Part shown: piece by piece, positions 49,715 through 61,086 of the stretch | Numbering within the stretch: position 1 is the first letter of the stretch | How the letters are laid out: each line of letters opens with the position of its first letter | Assembly (NCBI GenBank): GCA_951799445.1 | Contig: OX637296.1 | Span: 3,348,001 to 3,412,000, forward strand | DNA length: 64,000 bases | DNA from: Pseudisothecium myosuroides | Taxonomy: Eukaryota; Streptophyta; Bryopsida; Hypnales; Lembophyllaceae | Direction: 5' to 3' | The notes under the pieces: model-generated | Seen by the model: the letters and a program-made list of their open reading frames with translations, nothing else | What the model was told of the DNA's origin: nothing | Database searches by the model: none | Program-made: the position numbers and the translations under genes

Positions 49715-51199
49715 ATGGAGCAGCGTTCGGCAAGAAAGCGGTCGGCAGGCCCACCGAGACCAATTCTTCCCTCAGCACCAGGTAAGTGAGAATCTCGTCA
49801 TTCTTCTTCTTTTCCTTGCATAACTGACGTTGTCATTTTCTACGTATATAGGCCTGTGCACTTACTACAAGACAGAAATCACTTACTAATACGACATGCA
49901 CATGTGACATACATGCTTCTCTATAGCAAGTAATTTCGATTACCTTTTACTTGTGCAATCTTTCACTCTTCCTCATCTGTTGTACTGATCCGAGCAAAAG
50001 TCTTACCTGTGGTTCCACGAAATAACTTGTGTGGCAGGTGGAGGGACTTCGGCTTTCACCAGCGTGGCCCATAGACGACAGACGAAGTCCACAGACCTGT
50101 ACCCTGCACAAACCATGACACAGCAAACGACGACGCAACATAACACCGCCGGACCTTTGTCAGCCAAACGAGCAAGAAAGGATCAAGGACCCAACTAGGG
50201 TCCCCAAGAAGTATAGCTCCTCATATCCGCCAAAAAAAAACTTTACCTGGACGAGCTCGATACTTTGGACGGACGACACCTGATGACAGTACGAAATGGA
50301 AGCGCATAGCAGAGCAAATCCAGCTTGGAGGGTGCTCACCATGTCCAAAATATGGGGCGGCGTGTAAAACAAAATGGAATCAACTCCTCCCCGACTACAA
50401 AAAAATTGTTGACTTTTGCAGCCGCACTGGGAGAAGCACTGCTGAGTATTGGACCCTCTCATTTGCGTAGCGAAAGGAAGAAGGGTTGCCACATCAATTC
50501 ACAGTGGAATTCTTCAATTCCATTCACGAGTGGTTTGCAAATCGCCCCCAAATTCACCCACCACACGTTTGAGATCTCTTGTTCCCCACCGACGCCAATT
50601 TTCGACCACCCCAGACTACACAAGACGAGGACATGGACGAGGAGAGCACTGAACCTAATGCAGATGTTGATGTTGCCCCCATGGCATATGGCACTCCTTT
50701 GAATACAATGGACAGTTCAACTGACCAGTTACAACAGCCTGTCACACCTACTCCTTTGCACAGTAGATCAGCAACTCTTGAAGCAGGCGTCTCAGCGAGG
50801 ACTGCTTTCTGTGGGCTACCTCCGGGCGTGATTCCCCAAGTGCTCAACTCGACTAACACGAGTGCTACTAAAAGACAACGAAGCTTCGGCAGCACAGGTG
50901 TGAGAAGAAAGAATGTCTCGAGGCATACTATAATTGCCGAAGCTATAAAAGCCACCGGAGCAGTGATGGCTTCCCAAATGCAAGGCATTGCTGATGCAAC
51001 CTTGATGTTGGAGCGCTCGAAGATGGATGTCCAAGTCCGTCTTTTCTTAGAGAACATGGCATACCAACGTGAACGAGACACAAGACTTCACGACTCAGCA
51101 GCAGTTGCAAATGACCACGCAAGACTTGCAATCATGAAGTAGACACAGATGGTGCAATGCTTATCACAACTCACTCAAGTTTTAGGGAGGGTGTTGTGA
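49715..51199 (+). pseudogene. Harbinger-associated Myb/SANT-like protein gene, disrupted
   Basis: In PIF/Harbinger elements this second protein binds DNA and helps bring the nuclease to the element ends. Exon 1 is 49715-49781 (starting MEQRSARKRSAGPPRPI), followed by a GT..AG intron and a long exon from 50038. The exon encodes a low-complexity linker, then a trihelix/Myb-SANT-like domain: GPQEV at 50199, TKWKRIAEQI at 50291, GAACKTKWNQLLPDYKKIV from about 50350 and GRSTAEYW. The C-terminal part ends with a helical ERSKMDVQVRLFLENMAYQR segment and LTQVLGRVL. Damage: in-frame stops at 50196 (TAG, at the expected first Myb Trp), 50214, 50468, 50570 and 51140, plus one frameshift near 50290. The original length would be about 410 codons. 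Confidence 0.65.
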
Positions 51200-54100
51200 G
51201 TGTTTCTAACTCCACCCTTGAGTCAGAAAGTTACACACGGGCTCTAGCGGCTGTTTCGTTGGAGATTTACTCCTAATCTGGTGATTCCTAATTAAGTGTT
51301 TGCCTTTCAAGCAATGGAAACTTTTTGTGACTGATAATCCTGTAAAAATTCACTATTTCTGAGAAAAAACTAATTGTTAACTAGTTAAAAGGTTATGGCT
51401 AAGTAAAATGGGAAAAATAAAGCAAAATCTAATCTAACTAAAATTTTATATAAGCACCCTTTTAGAATATAATTTTCCCTTCCCAAAATGGTAAAGAAAG
51501 TTAGATTCCGAGATTCCTAGCAAAAGTTACCACGGTCGAGGTTTGGCCCTTTACTTGCTAAAACTTCATCCACTAATCTAAAATAGCAAATCAATTCTAA
51601 ATAATTCTAAATTCTAGGGTTAGGTTATTAGTTCTTTTAAGTTCTAGATTATTAAGATTATTTGGAATTTTGACCTATTTGGATGTTTTTCATCCAAATT
51701 TAGCCTCAAACTTCATCCAAACTTTTACCCTTCAAAAATAAAGTATTTTTAAAAGTAAAAAGGTAATTTGGGAATCTTTATAGATTCTTTGTTTGATCCC
51801 ACCTTAATATATTCTTTAAAGATTCCTTTGGATGAAAATCTTAAATTTTCATCCAACTTTATGATTAAGTTTAAGTTATTAGTAACTTCTTCGTTTTTTG
51901 GTTATTTCTTAAGTGTGATTTGGTTTTGGAAAACTCTAAAAATTACCTATTAGGTTCTAAATTCTAGTTTAAATTCTAAAATTCTAATCTAAAAACTAAC
52001 TTCTAAAAGCAACGATTCTAACTTCAATTTAAAGGAAAAAACAAAGCAAAAGAAAAGAGAAAAACTAACATACCTGTGTGTCCATTGACGCCATGGTTCC
52101 GTCATCGCAAATTACCAACATAATGGATTTGAGATACCCGTCTTCCTCCATCATGTGTGATCCGTCTGTGTGATGAAAGTTTGGTGTCAGAATGTTGGAA
52201 AAAAACCTCTTTCCTACATTCTTTCTGGCTAATTTCCTACAAAAGATGGTTAGTTGAAAGTATTTAACCTAAGTCCTTGAGTTTAGGAATTTATGTTAAA
52301 TTTCTAATGGTCTTTAGTTGGTTTTTAAACAACTCTTTGGAATAAAATAAACTTCAAGGCCCTATTGCCGACTACCTTGAAGGTTTATTTTATTCGAGAA
52401 TTAAATTAAAAGATTAATATCTTCCAATTTAATAATATTCCAATGAATATTTGTTATTCATTAGTTTATTAATTTTTGTTGGATTAATCTAATATTTTTG
52501 TTGACTTGTCTTTTTCTATTTGGCTTATTAGGCCTAATAAAACAAAACCTAAATCAAAATTCACCCTACTAATTCCTTCCAAAAATCCTAATTGATAAAA
52601 AAAACCAAATTCTTCAATAGTAAAAGGAATAAAACCTAAGAACTATTCCAAATGAATAGTAAATGAACAATAAAGAAAGAATAAAAAACAACAAATTGTC
52701 CCAAAATGAATAGTAAATGAATAGTAACGGAATAAAAAACCAAAACAAATCCAAAATTAATAGTAAATTAATAGTAAAGAAAAGAATAAAGAAACAAAGA
52801 CTTGTCCCAAAATGAATAGTAAATGAATAGTAACGGATAAAAACTAAAACAAATCCAAAATGAATAGTAAATGAATAGGAAAAGTACAACAAAACAAAAC
52901 CAAAACCCACGTGAATAGTTAGATTCGTTAGAAATATTAGTTTTCTAATACTAATTCCTTCTCAAGCTGCCACTTCGTCTTCTTTAAGTGTGTTTTGCTT
53001 CAAGGTTTGTTGTCATTTGGAAGGTGGCTATGGAGTGTTTGAGAGTTGTGAGTGTGAATGTTTGAAGTGAGTTTGAGTTCTACGTGTGACAACTAAGATT
53101 TTAAAATAAAAATAAAAATTGGATTGGTGTGGCAAGCAACGGCCTAACCTTTTAGTATTTGATTTTTGTGTTGAGAGTTGTTTTGTTCAAAGTTTGATGT
53201 GAGTTTTCCCAAAGCAAGTTTGAATTTTGGTCCCTGGACCTCCCTGGACATGAACCCAGCGACCTCTCAAAGGCCCCAGCAACTGCCCCAAGACTCCGAC
53301 CAACTTCCCAGGGCCCCCGGCTACCCGACACGTGGCCCCCTTGACCCCCTCCTTGCTGGACTACTGGCCTTGTTTGATTTCGTAACTGCTGGACTGTTGG
53401 TCTTGTTTTAATTTCTGGGAACTGGCTTGATATTAACTCCTATTTTGATAACTGAAATGAATACATACTAAACTAGTTTAAGTAAACTAACTAATTCAAC
53501 AACAACTAAAGGATTCAACTAAATTATTTAGATGTTTTGAGGGTTTTTGGGATAAACTAGGCAAGCAAATCTAAACTAAATGATATCCTGGGGTTTGGGG
53601 GATAATCTAAGCAAACAAACTAAACTAGATCAAAGACTAAACTAGCAACTAGAATCCATAACTTTGGCAATGGAAACAAAAAGCAAAACTACAAAATCCG
53701 GCGAAAGAAAGGGGGCCATTGGGTGTGGTTTCTTGGCTTAAATAGCCAACACGCCAAGGATTTTTTCCCAATTATTCCTTCTAAGTGTTCAAGATAAATT
53801 TTGTTGGAGGTGAAAGCTTAGCCGTGTGGGGGCAACCCCAGGCTAAACTCGTGCAATGTGGCCCAAAAAGTGTCCAGGAATGTTTCAACCCTTAAATGAG
53901 GTACACATGATAGTGCTTAAACCGAAAATTAAGGATTAAAAGAATTCCCAAGGTATCAAATGGTTTTAATTCCTAAATGAGGTACACATGACAGTATTTA
54001 AACCAAAATTTAGGAGTTAAGTCAAACCAAACTTTGTTATACAACGAAGTTTGGCCGGTATCTTGAGTGTTAGAATCTTTTGGTGAAGACTAGCTTCACC

Positions 54101-56086
54101 GCCTTAAGAATTCTGACTCAATGGCTGTTTCATAACATAAAATTAGTACGCAACAAGGTATGCAAGTTTTGGGGGATAAAACCTCCCAAAAGTGTGGTTT
54201 TAGTGTAGTTTTGATGGTTGAAAAGGGAATCCCAAGTCCTCTAACCAAATCCTCCACTAAAAGAAAGCGAAATGACCAAAAGATGACGAAAATTTGGTCT
54301 AATTAATTGCTTCCGACAGAAGAGAGTCTCTACACTTCGACAGAATGTCGGTAGGCAGATAATGGGGTATGAGAAACTTCGGAGGGGGCCTTATATACTC
54401 GCTAGAAGGCCCCACCACTTTAGTTTACCATGAGATATTAATATTTTACTCAAAAACTACCCTAAGCTAAAGTCTAAACTACCCTAAGATATTTGCTGAA
54501 TAATCTTTGTTTAATCTTTAGATTTTTCTAGAACAACCCTTAATTAGCAAGGAAATCTTGTCCAAATAAAATCTAAGATTTTTTCCAAAGATATTTAGGA
54601 AATTAACTATTTTGACCTTGAGATAATTTGTGAATAACCCTAGGATATTTTCAAATATTTTTAATTTAATCTAAATTGGCTTTTAAAAGGAGAAATTTGA
54701 AATCTTAACTAAATCCAATCTTCAATTTCCACCAAGATACTTTGTAAATTAACCTTGAATTACCGCTAATTACTCTAAAAAAGTCAAACTTACAGCTGAA
54801 CTCTTCCTATCTTCTTGAGAACAACTCAAATTGAAAACCAATTGCGCCATCGCGTTCAAAAGACCCCAATTAGTCTCAGGGATTCCCTACCCCCTTCTCC
54901 TAGGCTACAAATACTCATAAAAATCACTAACGGTAATTCCAAAGAAAAGTCAAAATTCCAATTAATGGAATTTGCATTTCCCGAGGAAACTAACTGGCTA
55001 GAGTTACCTGGAAGGTTTGTGAGAGTAAGAAAACATTCCTTGTTTGCGACATTCGGACACCGCTAGCTCTTGGTTTGCCAGTCAACCCGTTGCCATGTTG
55101 TAAATTCTTGTTAAATTTGATGTCGTTGCCGATTCTCGTACTTCTAACTATCAAAAAGTCTTCAAACTTAACAGGTCGCTTATTTAATACATAAAATTTT
55201 AATCTAATTTTTAGTGAGATTTTACCGCATTCTAGGTAATTTCTATGAAATTACCATTAGTTTAAAAGGCGGTTGACTTCCCATGGAGTCATCGTGGAGT
55301 TTTGTAAAATCCCACAACTTTTGGGCAATCTTTTAGAAAGTGTCCAAAAGCCAAGGGCAAAACCAAACCTCCATTAAGGATGCTAAATTTAGCAATTCCT
55401 TAATAATTTCCGCCTGAAGGGAAAATTAATCTGGTACCCGGGGTTTGTCGTGGATGATTAGTTCCGCTCTTGATCTCTTGGCATGCTTTTATCCTAAAAG
55501 CACCTTTCTATAAGTTCCAATCACCTCGCCCTTCTTTTACTTTGCATTTTGGTTCGTACTCTTCAATATTTGCAAGTCTTTACATAACAAGGCCCAAATC
55601 CCACATGAATTGGATCTAGATACTTCTAAACTTGAATATAGACTCTTATGATTCAACCAAGCTGTCACATGTACTCACATGTCGAGTTTTACATGGACAA
55701 GATACTAGAATTGGCTAATTCTCACATCCTCACATCTCTCTAAAATGTTAATATGGACTCTAAGACACTAAACTAAGATCTAAATATAGAAAAGTAGAGT
55801 ATTTTGTGCTTTTCATGATTTTAGGAAGACTACTCACTAATCTGTTAGGGACTTCTACCAAACTCCTCTCAACTACTAATTCATGTTATTTTGCATGAAT
55901 TAACACTAAAAACTAACAATAAATCGCAAAAAATAAACCCAGAGCTCCAAGTGCTAACTTGAGGGCTCTTAGGTGCTCACTCCGTGTGGCACCAAAATTG
56001 TTCAAAATGGCCAAAACTGGCAGGCTGCAAACACTCCTGCTCCGGCCAACCAAACACATGCCATAGTTGCGGTCAACTCTCCTCAC
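51200..56086. other. AT-rich non-coding interior of the Harbinger element
   Basis: No coding domain is recognised in nearly 5 kb. Features seen are a minisatellite at 52640-52905, a pair of related segments near 53894 and 53972 (both AAATGAGGTACACATGA), a TATA-like CTTATATACTC at 54391 in an otherwise GC-richer patch, and TCACTCCGTGTGGCACCA near 55978-55995 that could, on the minus strand, be a tRNA primer-binding-like sequence. A nested retroelement is possible but paired LTRs were not found. Confidence 0.35.
52640..52905. repeat. Minisatellite-like tandem repeat
   Basis: About five units of 50-60 bp each contain CCAAAATGAATAGTAAATGA, then ATAGTAA, followed by CGGAATAAAAAACAAAA-like spacers. 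Alternate units are more alike (TTGTCCCAAAATGAATAG against CAAATCCAAAATGAATAG), implying a higher-order unit of about 105-110 bp. Open frames across it on the minus strand are repeat artefacts. Confidence 0.7.
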
Positions 56087-56233
56087 TAGAAGAAAATTGC
56101 GTTGGCTTCAACAAAAACTGCTTGATGTTTTTGTTGTATCCAACGCAAAATTTCAGATTCCAACACAAAATCTGCATTGGATACAACAAAAACATCAAGT
56201 AGTTTTTGTTGAAGCCAATGCGGTTTTCTTCTA
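56087..56233. mobile_element. Foldback MITE forming a long hairpin
   Basis: Two arms of about 65-70 bp (from 56087 and ending at 56233) are inverted copies: TAGAAGAAAATTGCGTTGGC, then TTCAACAAAAACTGCTTGAT on the left, against ATCAAGTAGTTTTTGTTGAA, then GCCAATGCGGTTTTCTTCTA on the right, separated by about 10 bases. Mismatches are few and scattered. A transcript through it would form a hairpin of miRNA-precursor size. TA lies at each end. Confidence 0.8.
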
Positions 56234-56838
56234 ATGCCTGCCCGCCACCTGGGCCCTACTGGCACCCCAACTACTGCAGCTGCAGCAAATAGCCCACCCG
56301 AGATGCCCTTAGTGTCTGTTGCGCCCCCTTCTAACGCTGGCACTACCGATCCAACGGCGGTCGACTTCGCTGCTGGCGTCGACGACGTCAGGGAGCCAGC
56401 CTGCCAACAAAACTAAATATTCGGTAATGTTTGTACATAGTAGCGTCGTTTCTTGCAGCTTCGGCGTAGATCCATGCGCTTGTCCTCGCTGCTCCTCCTG
56501 CAGCAGCGACACTATCAATTTCATACTTACTACAACTGAATGCTTGTGACCGTCATAGTGAGCACGAGTTGTGTATAGTATAGTTACTTAGATATGACAA
56601 GTAGGAGACGAACCAGTCGTTCATTCCAGGAGTAACGACGTTTGGCTCCCTACAGTAGAACTGAGTCGCCTATTTGAAGCACAATTCGCAGCTGTGGCAA
56701 TATCGGCAGTCACAAGCATTGAGGTGCAATGTCACATATTCAAATTAAAAATAAATAAGACGTGCTTGCCGCTCAAATATGTCTCCCTTGCACGAGTATG
56801 AAAACACACAAGTTTGGAAATCATTCTCACCTGCAGCC

Positions 56839-58185
56839 CTAGATGGTGGGTCGACGCCGAGTCGTCAAGTAGATGCCAAGCTGCCGACGCTTCTCGAGAC
56901 CTTGGACGGAGGCCGCATCTTCTGGGAACACAGCAGCTGGTTGTAGCGACTGGGGAGCCTCCTCACAATTCTCAATATACATACTCTCCTCTTGTAGCCC
57001 GTGCAAGAACTCTTCAATCTCCTCATGAGATTGATGGAGGAGAATGTTGTGTAGAATCCCGCAACACACAATCACATTTGGGAGGAAAGAGACTTGTAGC
57101 TCGGATTTACCAAGTAGTTCACGGAACGATTGTTTGAGAATGCCAAAAGCATTCTCAACAACGCTACGGCCCTTCTGCAACTTGCGATTCATAAGTATCT
57201 TTGCAACGGACAAGTGAGGACCGTCTCAATGAGGAATCATCACCCACGGTAACAATGGGTATCCGGCATCCGCTAGAAGGTATTAAGGTGAAAAATCGTG
57301 CATTGACTCCGTAGCGTTCAAGAGATTACCATGTGTTGCCAAGTGATAAAGGCTGGACCTCCTTAGCATGCGGTTGTCATTGGTGGATCCAGGCATGCCT
57401 ACATACAAATCCAAGAAGCGTTTGTCGTTGTCGACGACAGCCTAGCAGTTCATGCTGTATCCTCCACTTTTAAAATAATAGTAATCAACTGAAGAGATCG
57501 GGGGCTTTGAGATAGAAATCTGGACACCATCCATCGCACCACACACTGCTGGAAGGGAGCAGAGATTATGAAATTTCCGTTGAGTCTCTCGCATTCTTTC
57601 TCCCGTGGGCCATGAAATTTCTTGTCGCAAGTAGTCATTTATAGCATGAACCATTTTCCTTAACACTTTCGAGATAGTGCTGCAACCGATGGCAAACATT
57701 TCGCTGCAAGTAGTGAAGTTGGCAGCATGTATGAGCTTGAAGAGGGTGCACGCGACACGCACCAATACTGGAGCAGCCAATCTGTATTTTGTATTTTTCT
57801 TCTTTACGTGAGGTTTGATCACTTCCGCCAAAGCCAAGATAGCAGGTTTGGTCAATCTAAAGATTGCAATCCATCGCGTGTTGTTATACTCTTGCAGTAA
57901 GAACCTTGAAAACCACGTAGTCAAACGAGGTTTCACCCAATACCTCAACTCATCGTGAAACTCAACGAGAGAGGAGCACAGCTTGAAATCGAAGAGCGTG
58001 AATCTCATTAGCCATGCAGTGTCAATGGCCTCTTCCTGATGAGACGGTGCAGGGAAGAAGTCATCTTCTTCAAGGTCGGGCTCAGTTGCCGCTGGCAGCA
58101 GCCGCGAATCATCCGCATTGAGTAGTAGAAGGAGGAGCCACAGCGTGAACGTCAACGCTGCATTCAGGTTGTTGACCGTGTCCAT
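56839..58185 (-). pseudogene. PIF/Harbinger DDE nuclease (transposase), full length with three stop codons
   Basis: Harbinger nucleases cut the element out and insert it at TWA sites. The minus-strand frame from ATG at 58185 runs 449 codons to the terminal stop with no frameshift. The first catalytic Asp is in the CGAMDGVQISISKP segment, followed by YYYFKSGGYSMN and the family's DLYVGMPGSTNDNRML segment, the second Asp in LLADAGYPLLPWVMIP, and the Glu in GRSVVENAFGILKQSFREL. The N-terminal part includes an HTH-like region (FTTCSEMFAIGCSTISKVLR). Three stops interrupt the frame: TAG at 57444-57442, TAA at 57285-57283 and TGA at 57228-57226 (minus-strand order). Each can arise from CAG, CAA or CGA by one C-to-T change. 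The enzyme is inactive as read, but the otherwise intact frame implies recent death. Confidence 0.9.
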
Positions 58186-59066
58186 TGTGGAAACCTGTCA
58201 CCAAGTTTTTTGCTTCAGTTGAATAGATGAAGAGACTTGTCAGTGATGGTGGACACAATCTACAAGGAAAGAGCGGCGTGAGCTGAAATGCGGCCCAAAA
58301 CTGAGAAGAGAAGGCTACTACTGGACAGTGCGAGTAGGAGAAACAAAGTGCTGCTGTTGCCCAACTACAGGACGCAAACGACTGGACCCTTGTGAAATAG
58401 TTCCTCAACATTGGACTACAAGCAATGTCCAGAAGAGAGCAGCGGCGGGAGTCGTAGGAGCAGCAGACAAGACAAGAGCGATTGGAAATCACAGACATTA
58501 CTGCATTCATGGGCATAGACAGCGTACCTAGAGTGCCCTGTGCTTTGGATGTCGACGACTTTTGTGCGCCACAGCCATCGCGCATCCACGGCTGAGCTCT
58601 GTCGATCATGAAACGAAGGGCGCACGATTTCCCCCACTCCTCCACGTACCGCGACGAATCTAGTTGGGATGGTCCACCACTGCAACCCTCTTCTCGCGTT
58701 TACTCTGCGCGCGCTCCCACGTTGAAGCCACGGACAGTGCACCACGGTCGCCGCTCAACTCATTCACGCCACGGCTAAAGCGGATCTCGCACTCTAGTGC
58801 AGAACGACCTTTGTGCCCTCTAAGATCGATGACCCCACCACTATGGATCACAACAAAGTCGGAACGCCAAACAAATTCTCCCAAATTGTCTTTGCAGTAA
58901 AAGTGAAAACCATGTTCGTGTGAACGCAGCATAACAAAAAACGGAAACCCTATTCCCCCGAACCACTTCTACTTTGGCTGTTGTGTAAATCCTTTCCTGC
59001 TCTTTCAAACGCGCGCTCTTACACTACTGATTGCGCTCCTATCAACGGTCAAGTGCAAACACACCT
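58186..59066. other. Right subterminal region of the Harbinger element
   Basis: GC-richer sequence upstream of the transposase start on the minus strand, probably its promoter and leader. Open frames at 58109-58932 on both strands show no recognisable domain and are not annotated as genes. Confidence 0.4.
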
Positions 59067-59069
59067 TTA

Positions 59070-59083
59070 GAGAGGTTCTATTG
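59070..59083. mobile_element. Emigrant/pogo-type MITE, copy 2, right end
   Basis: GAGAGGTTCTATTG followed by TA is the inverted counterpart of the left end at 47979. It is separated from it by the Harbinger insertion and its TTA duplication. Confidence 0.65.
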
Positions 59084-59411
59084 TAGCAAATTCTTGCACA
59101 TACATTCAAGCGCCCCTAGTCGCCCCAAAAATGAAGAATTTAAACCCAAACTACTCTAACTAACTTGTAAGTTAGCTCTTTTTTTGTATCCTAGAAAAAA
59201 AAATATGTAGCTCCTACACTAAATTGATTCAAGAACCATTGCAAGCTAGATCCTAGGAAATATGACGTGTATGGCCAAAATTTCGCCCCTACCCTCACTC
59301 TTGGGGCAATAGAGATAAAACTCCATAATGAATTTGAGACCAAAGTCCATCATCCATATGAACTTTGGATAAAGATCATTGTATGTCTTGATGAATTAGT
59401 CATGAATTTTT
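59084..59411. other. AT-rich non-coding stretch
   Basis: No gene or clear repeat is visible. Confidence 0.4.
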
Positions 59412-59567
59412 TAAGTTGAAATGCATAAGGCTCTAAAATTGTCCATTTCCTGAAATGTAAACTATTTGTATATTATTGGTACAATGAAAAAGCAACATGT
59501 ATAAATAGTGTACATACATTTCAAGATGTGGACAATTTTAGAACCCTAACATTTTATGGACCTCCTA
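59412..59567. mobile_element. Partial copy of the TAGGAGGTCC MITE family with inner foldback
   Basis: It shares AAGTTGAAATGCA and the terminal TTTTATGGACCTCCTA with the right half of the element at 12428-12750. The inner inverted pair is clear here: GCTCTAAAATTGTCC (from about 59431) and GGACAATTTTAGAACC (from 59530). The left terminus TAGGAGGTCC is not seen, so the copy is truncated. Confidence 0.5.
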
Positions 59568-60795
59568 TCTAACAAACAAAATTCTATAGCTTGAATTTTT
59601 ATTAAAAAGCAAAAGCATTGAGTGAGGAAAAACTTTAATCATATACAAGACAGATAATGCCATGGCCTAAATTTTTCATTATTGTTTTTTATTTTAAATC
59701 TTGAATTTCTTGTTATTGAAAAAAAAATTGAACAATACTCTATATTAACCTTTAAAGGACCAAGTGACAGTTCAACATATGCAATTAGTTTCTAATCAAT
59801 TAGATTGCGTTTCTTGTTGATTTTTGTGATTTAAATCAAGATACATTCAATTTTACGTAAAGATTAATAATTAGAATCGCATGACAATTCTGAATTTGGA
59901 AAGTGTCATGCAAGTCTCTAAGCAAGGGCCAGAGAATGAATTTGATTTTACACTTGTAGATGCCATTTTGTTGTGGAAGAATGGCACAAAAAATTTTGAT
60001 ACTTGTTTAAAAATCTGGAGAAGTATCTTGCAAGGACAATTGAAGATGTACATCAAAAAGTAGAAAATCTTGAACTCTAAATTCTTTTGATATTTTGCAA
60101 CCTTTTTTAAACCACTCTCAACTCAATCTTAGACGAGTTAGGTGGATTCTTAGCCTTCAATTGGTGAAGGGCTATGCCATGTTCAAATCCTACCAAGTAT
60201 GTAATGAAATCTCAAGTTTAGTTTTAAAACCAACATGTCTTTGAAAAAGGAAGATTGTAGGTTTTGCAATTTCAAATTTGAAGGAAAGTAGACAATAAGA
60301 ATTTGATACTTGAGGAAATGAACCGGGAAATTTTGATAAAGAGAGGATGGAACTAGAACCCTTAGAAAAAATCCCACTGCTTTCTTCAGAGAGGAGGCAA
60401 ATTACTAAGGCAACATAGAATACATCCCAAACAATGGTGTGTGCTTACCGGCATGCTAGTTGTAGTTGCTTACATTTATATACAATCATCTAATGTAGAC
60501 CTTTGTGAAGGTCAAATTCGGCATAAATTAAGTCATTTTTGTAAAAAATGTGCCACATGTCATCTTGTGAATGGTGTGAGGTGACTTAGAAACCTATAAA
60601 TCTGACGTGAAAATTCAATTTTGGCATTCAAGTGCCAAATCAAATGTTCACGTGCAATATTGATCAACCTACGGGTAATTTTGCAAAGTCTTTTTGCCTT
60701 TTTATGTAAGAAATATGGGCAAGGTTTAGGTTTCAAATTGAAGCCCTATAGTCCCACATAGAATATTGAATTTTCAAACCAGTTTCAAACAACAT
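59568..60795. other. AT-rich non-coding stretch
   Basis: Small open frames around 59871-60063 and 60183-60377 have no recognisable domain. Confidence 0.4.
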
Positions 60796-61086
60796 GCATT
60801 AGAGGAGATTCGGGCTTCTAAGAGATTGCAAGTTCCCGGACTGTGGGAACTATGCAGGAGTGCTGGGACGCTGCCAAATGGCCAGTCTGACGTGGCCAAG
60901 CAACTACCATGTCAGATTTATTTTTTTTGAATTTTTTTTGAATTTTTTAATAATATTCTTTTAACATTTTAATAATAATAATAATTTATTTTTTTAATAA
61001 TTTATTTTTCTGACAGCAGGGGCTGGTTCCCAGCATTGGGACTAACCCTGAAATAGTCTTCTAGAGGCTCAGATCTCCTCTAATGC
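60796..61086. mobile_element. MITE with GCATTAGAGGAGAT terminal inverted repeats
   Basis: GCATTAGAGGAGATTCGGGC at the left is mirrored by GGCTCAGATCTCCTCTAATG, then C at the right, 291 bp apart. The termini are related to those of the element nested at 33663-34013, so both belong to one family. The interior has AT-rich tracts and no ORF; target duplication is unclear. Confidence 0.75.

Larger units (their letters stand above)
48150..59066. mobile_element. PIF/Harbinger-type DNA transposon, about 10.9 kb, with nested insertions
   Basis: The left terminus GGATGTGTTCCCACTTGAC, then GTT is matched in inverted orientation by the right terminus AACGGTCAAGTGCAAACACA, then CCT. Both ends abut TTA (48147-48149 and 59067-59069), the 3-bp duplication expected of PIF/Harbinger elements. 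A subterminal motif GCGTTCACATCTGAC (48213-48227) resembles the left terminus. The element carries the two genes typical of the superfamily: a Myb/SANT-like gene (49715-51199, +) and a DDE nuclease gene (56839-58185, -), both dead. It is larger than usual, and at least a 564-bp MITE and a foldback element are nested inside. A single base appears lost at the left end. Confidence 0.75.

Noticed and set aside
50554..51081. 175-codon minus-strand open frame
   Set aside because: It is the shadow of the Myb-like pseudogene's C-terminal coding strand, which has matching domain context.
53178..53411. Open frame with Pro-rich product
   Set aside because: No domain, lies in the AT-rich interior of the Harbinger element, and no flanking exon is supported.
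58109..58932. Several open frames near the Harbinger nuclease start
   Set aside because: No recognisable domain; they lie in GC-richer subterminal transposon sequence and overlap each other.
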